From Gammaproteobacteria bacterium (GTDB lineage: Bacteria; Pseudomonadota; Gammaproteobacteria; Steroidobacterales; Steroidobacteraceae): a stretch of DNA of 6,365 nt. The DNA is taken from the NCBI GenBank assembly GCA_003156695.1, contig PMHN01000251.1, forward strand, positions 1 through 6,365, written 5' to 3'. Positions 6,317 through 6,365 of the stretch are shown piece by piece. The stretch's first letter is position 1; every line of letters begins with the position of its first letter. A model generated the notes under the pieces. The model ran no database searches. It was given only the letters and a program-made list of their open reading frames with translations, and was not told the origin of the DNA. Position numbers and translations under genes: made by a program.

Positions 6317-6365
6317 AAGATCCAGGTCACTGGCAGGGGTCGCGCTCGCCCACCCGCTCGCGAGC

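Noticed and set aside
6356..6365. 10-base palindrome GCTCGCGAGC at the right edge
   Set aside because: Short GC-only palindromes are common in such DNA, and the window ends there, so its context cannot be judged.

Overview
The window looks like an ordinary stretch of chromosome from a high-GC gammaproteobacterium. The coding regions are visibly GC-rich, and the gene set is typical of that class: oligopeptidase A, a YgiM-type SH3 membrane protein, NADPH glutathione reductase, shikimate dehydrogenase and the 23S rRNA methyltransferase RlmJ. Three proteins keep the E. coli length and residue numbering closely: Gor at 450 aa with C42/C47/H439/E444, AroE with K65/D102, and PrlC at 678 aa versus 680. 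I found no mobile element, tRNA, rRNA, CRISPR array or phage gene.

Layout from left to right. Positions 1-262 (minus) hold the first 87 residues of an HD-domain phosphohydrolase that runs off the left edge. Positions 263-503 are a 241-base spacer of lower GC with one strong hairpin. Positions 504-1052 (minus) encode a signal-peptide/SH3/coiled-coil/membrane-anchor protein, and 1049-3085 (minus) encode prlC. These two overlap by four bases (ATGA) and are probably translationally coupled. A 136-base divergent intergenic region separates prlC from gor (3222-4574, plus). gor then converges on aroE (4595-5422, minus) with only 20 bases between the stops. rlmJ (5468-6316, minus) lies 45 bases upstream of aroE and could be cotranscribed with it. 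Its reading frame stays open to the right edge.

The genes do not form one pathway. They are housekeeping functions: peptide turnover, thiol redox balance, aromatic amino-acid synthesis and rRNA modification. The closeness of prlC, gor and rlmJ recalls the E. coli prlC-rlmJ-gor cluster, here rearranged with aroE between gor and rlmJ. I do not see an undescribed system. The most unusual point is that the RlmJ-like protein lacks a recognisable N-terminal catalytic/cofactor motif, although the rest of the family pattern is well kept.
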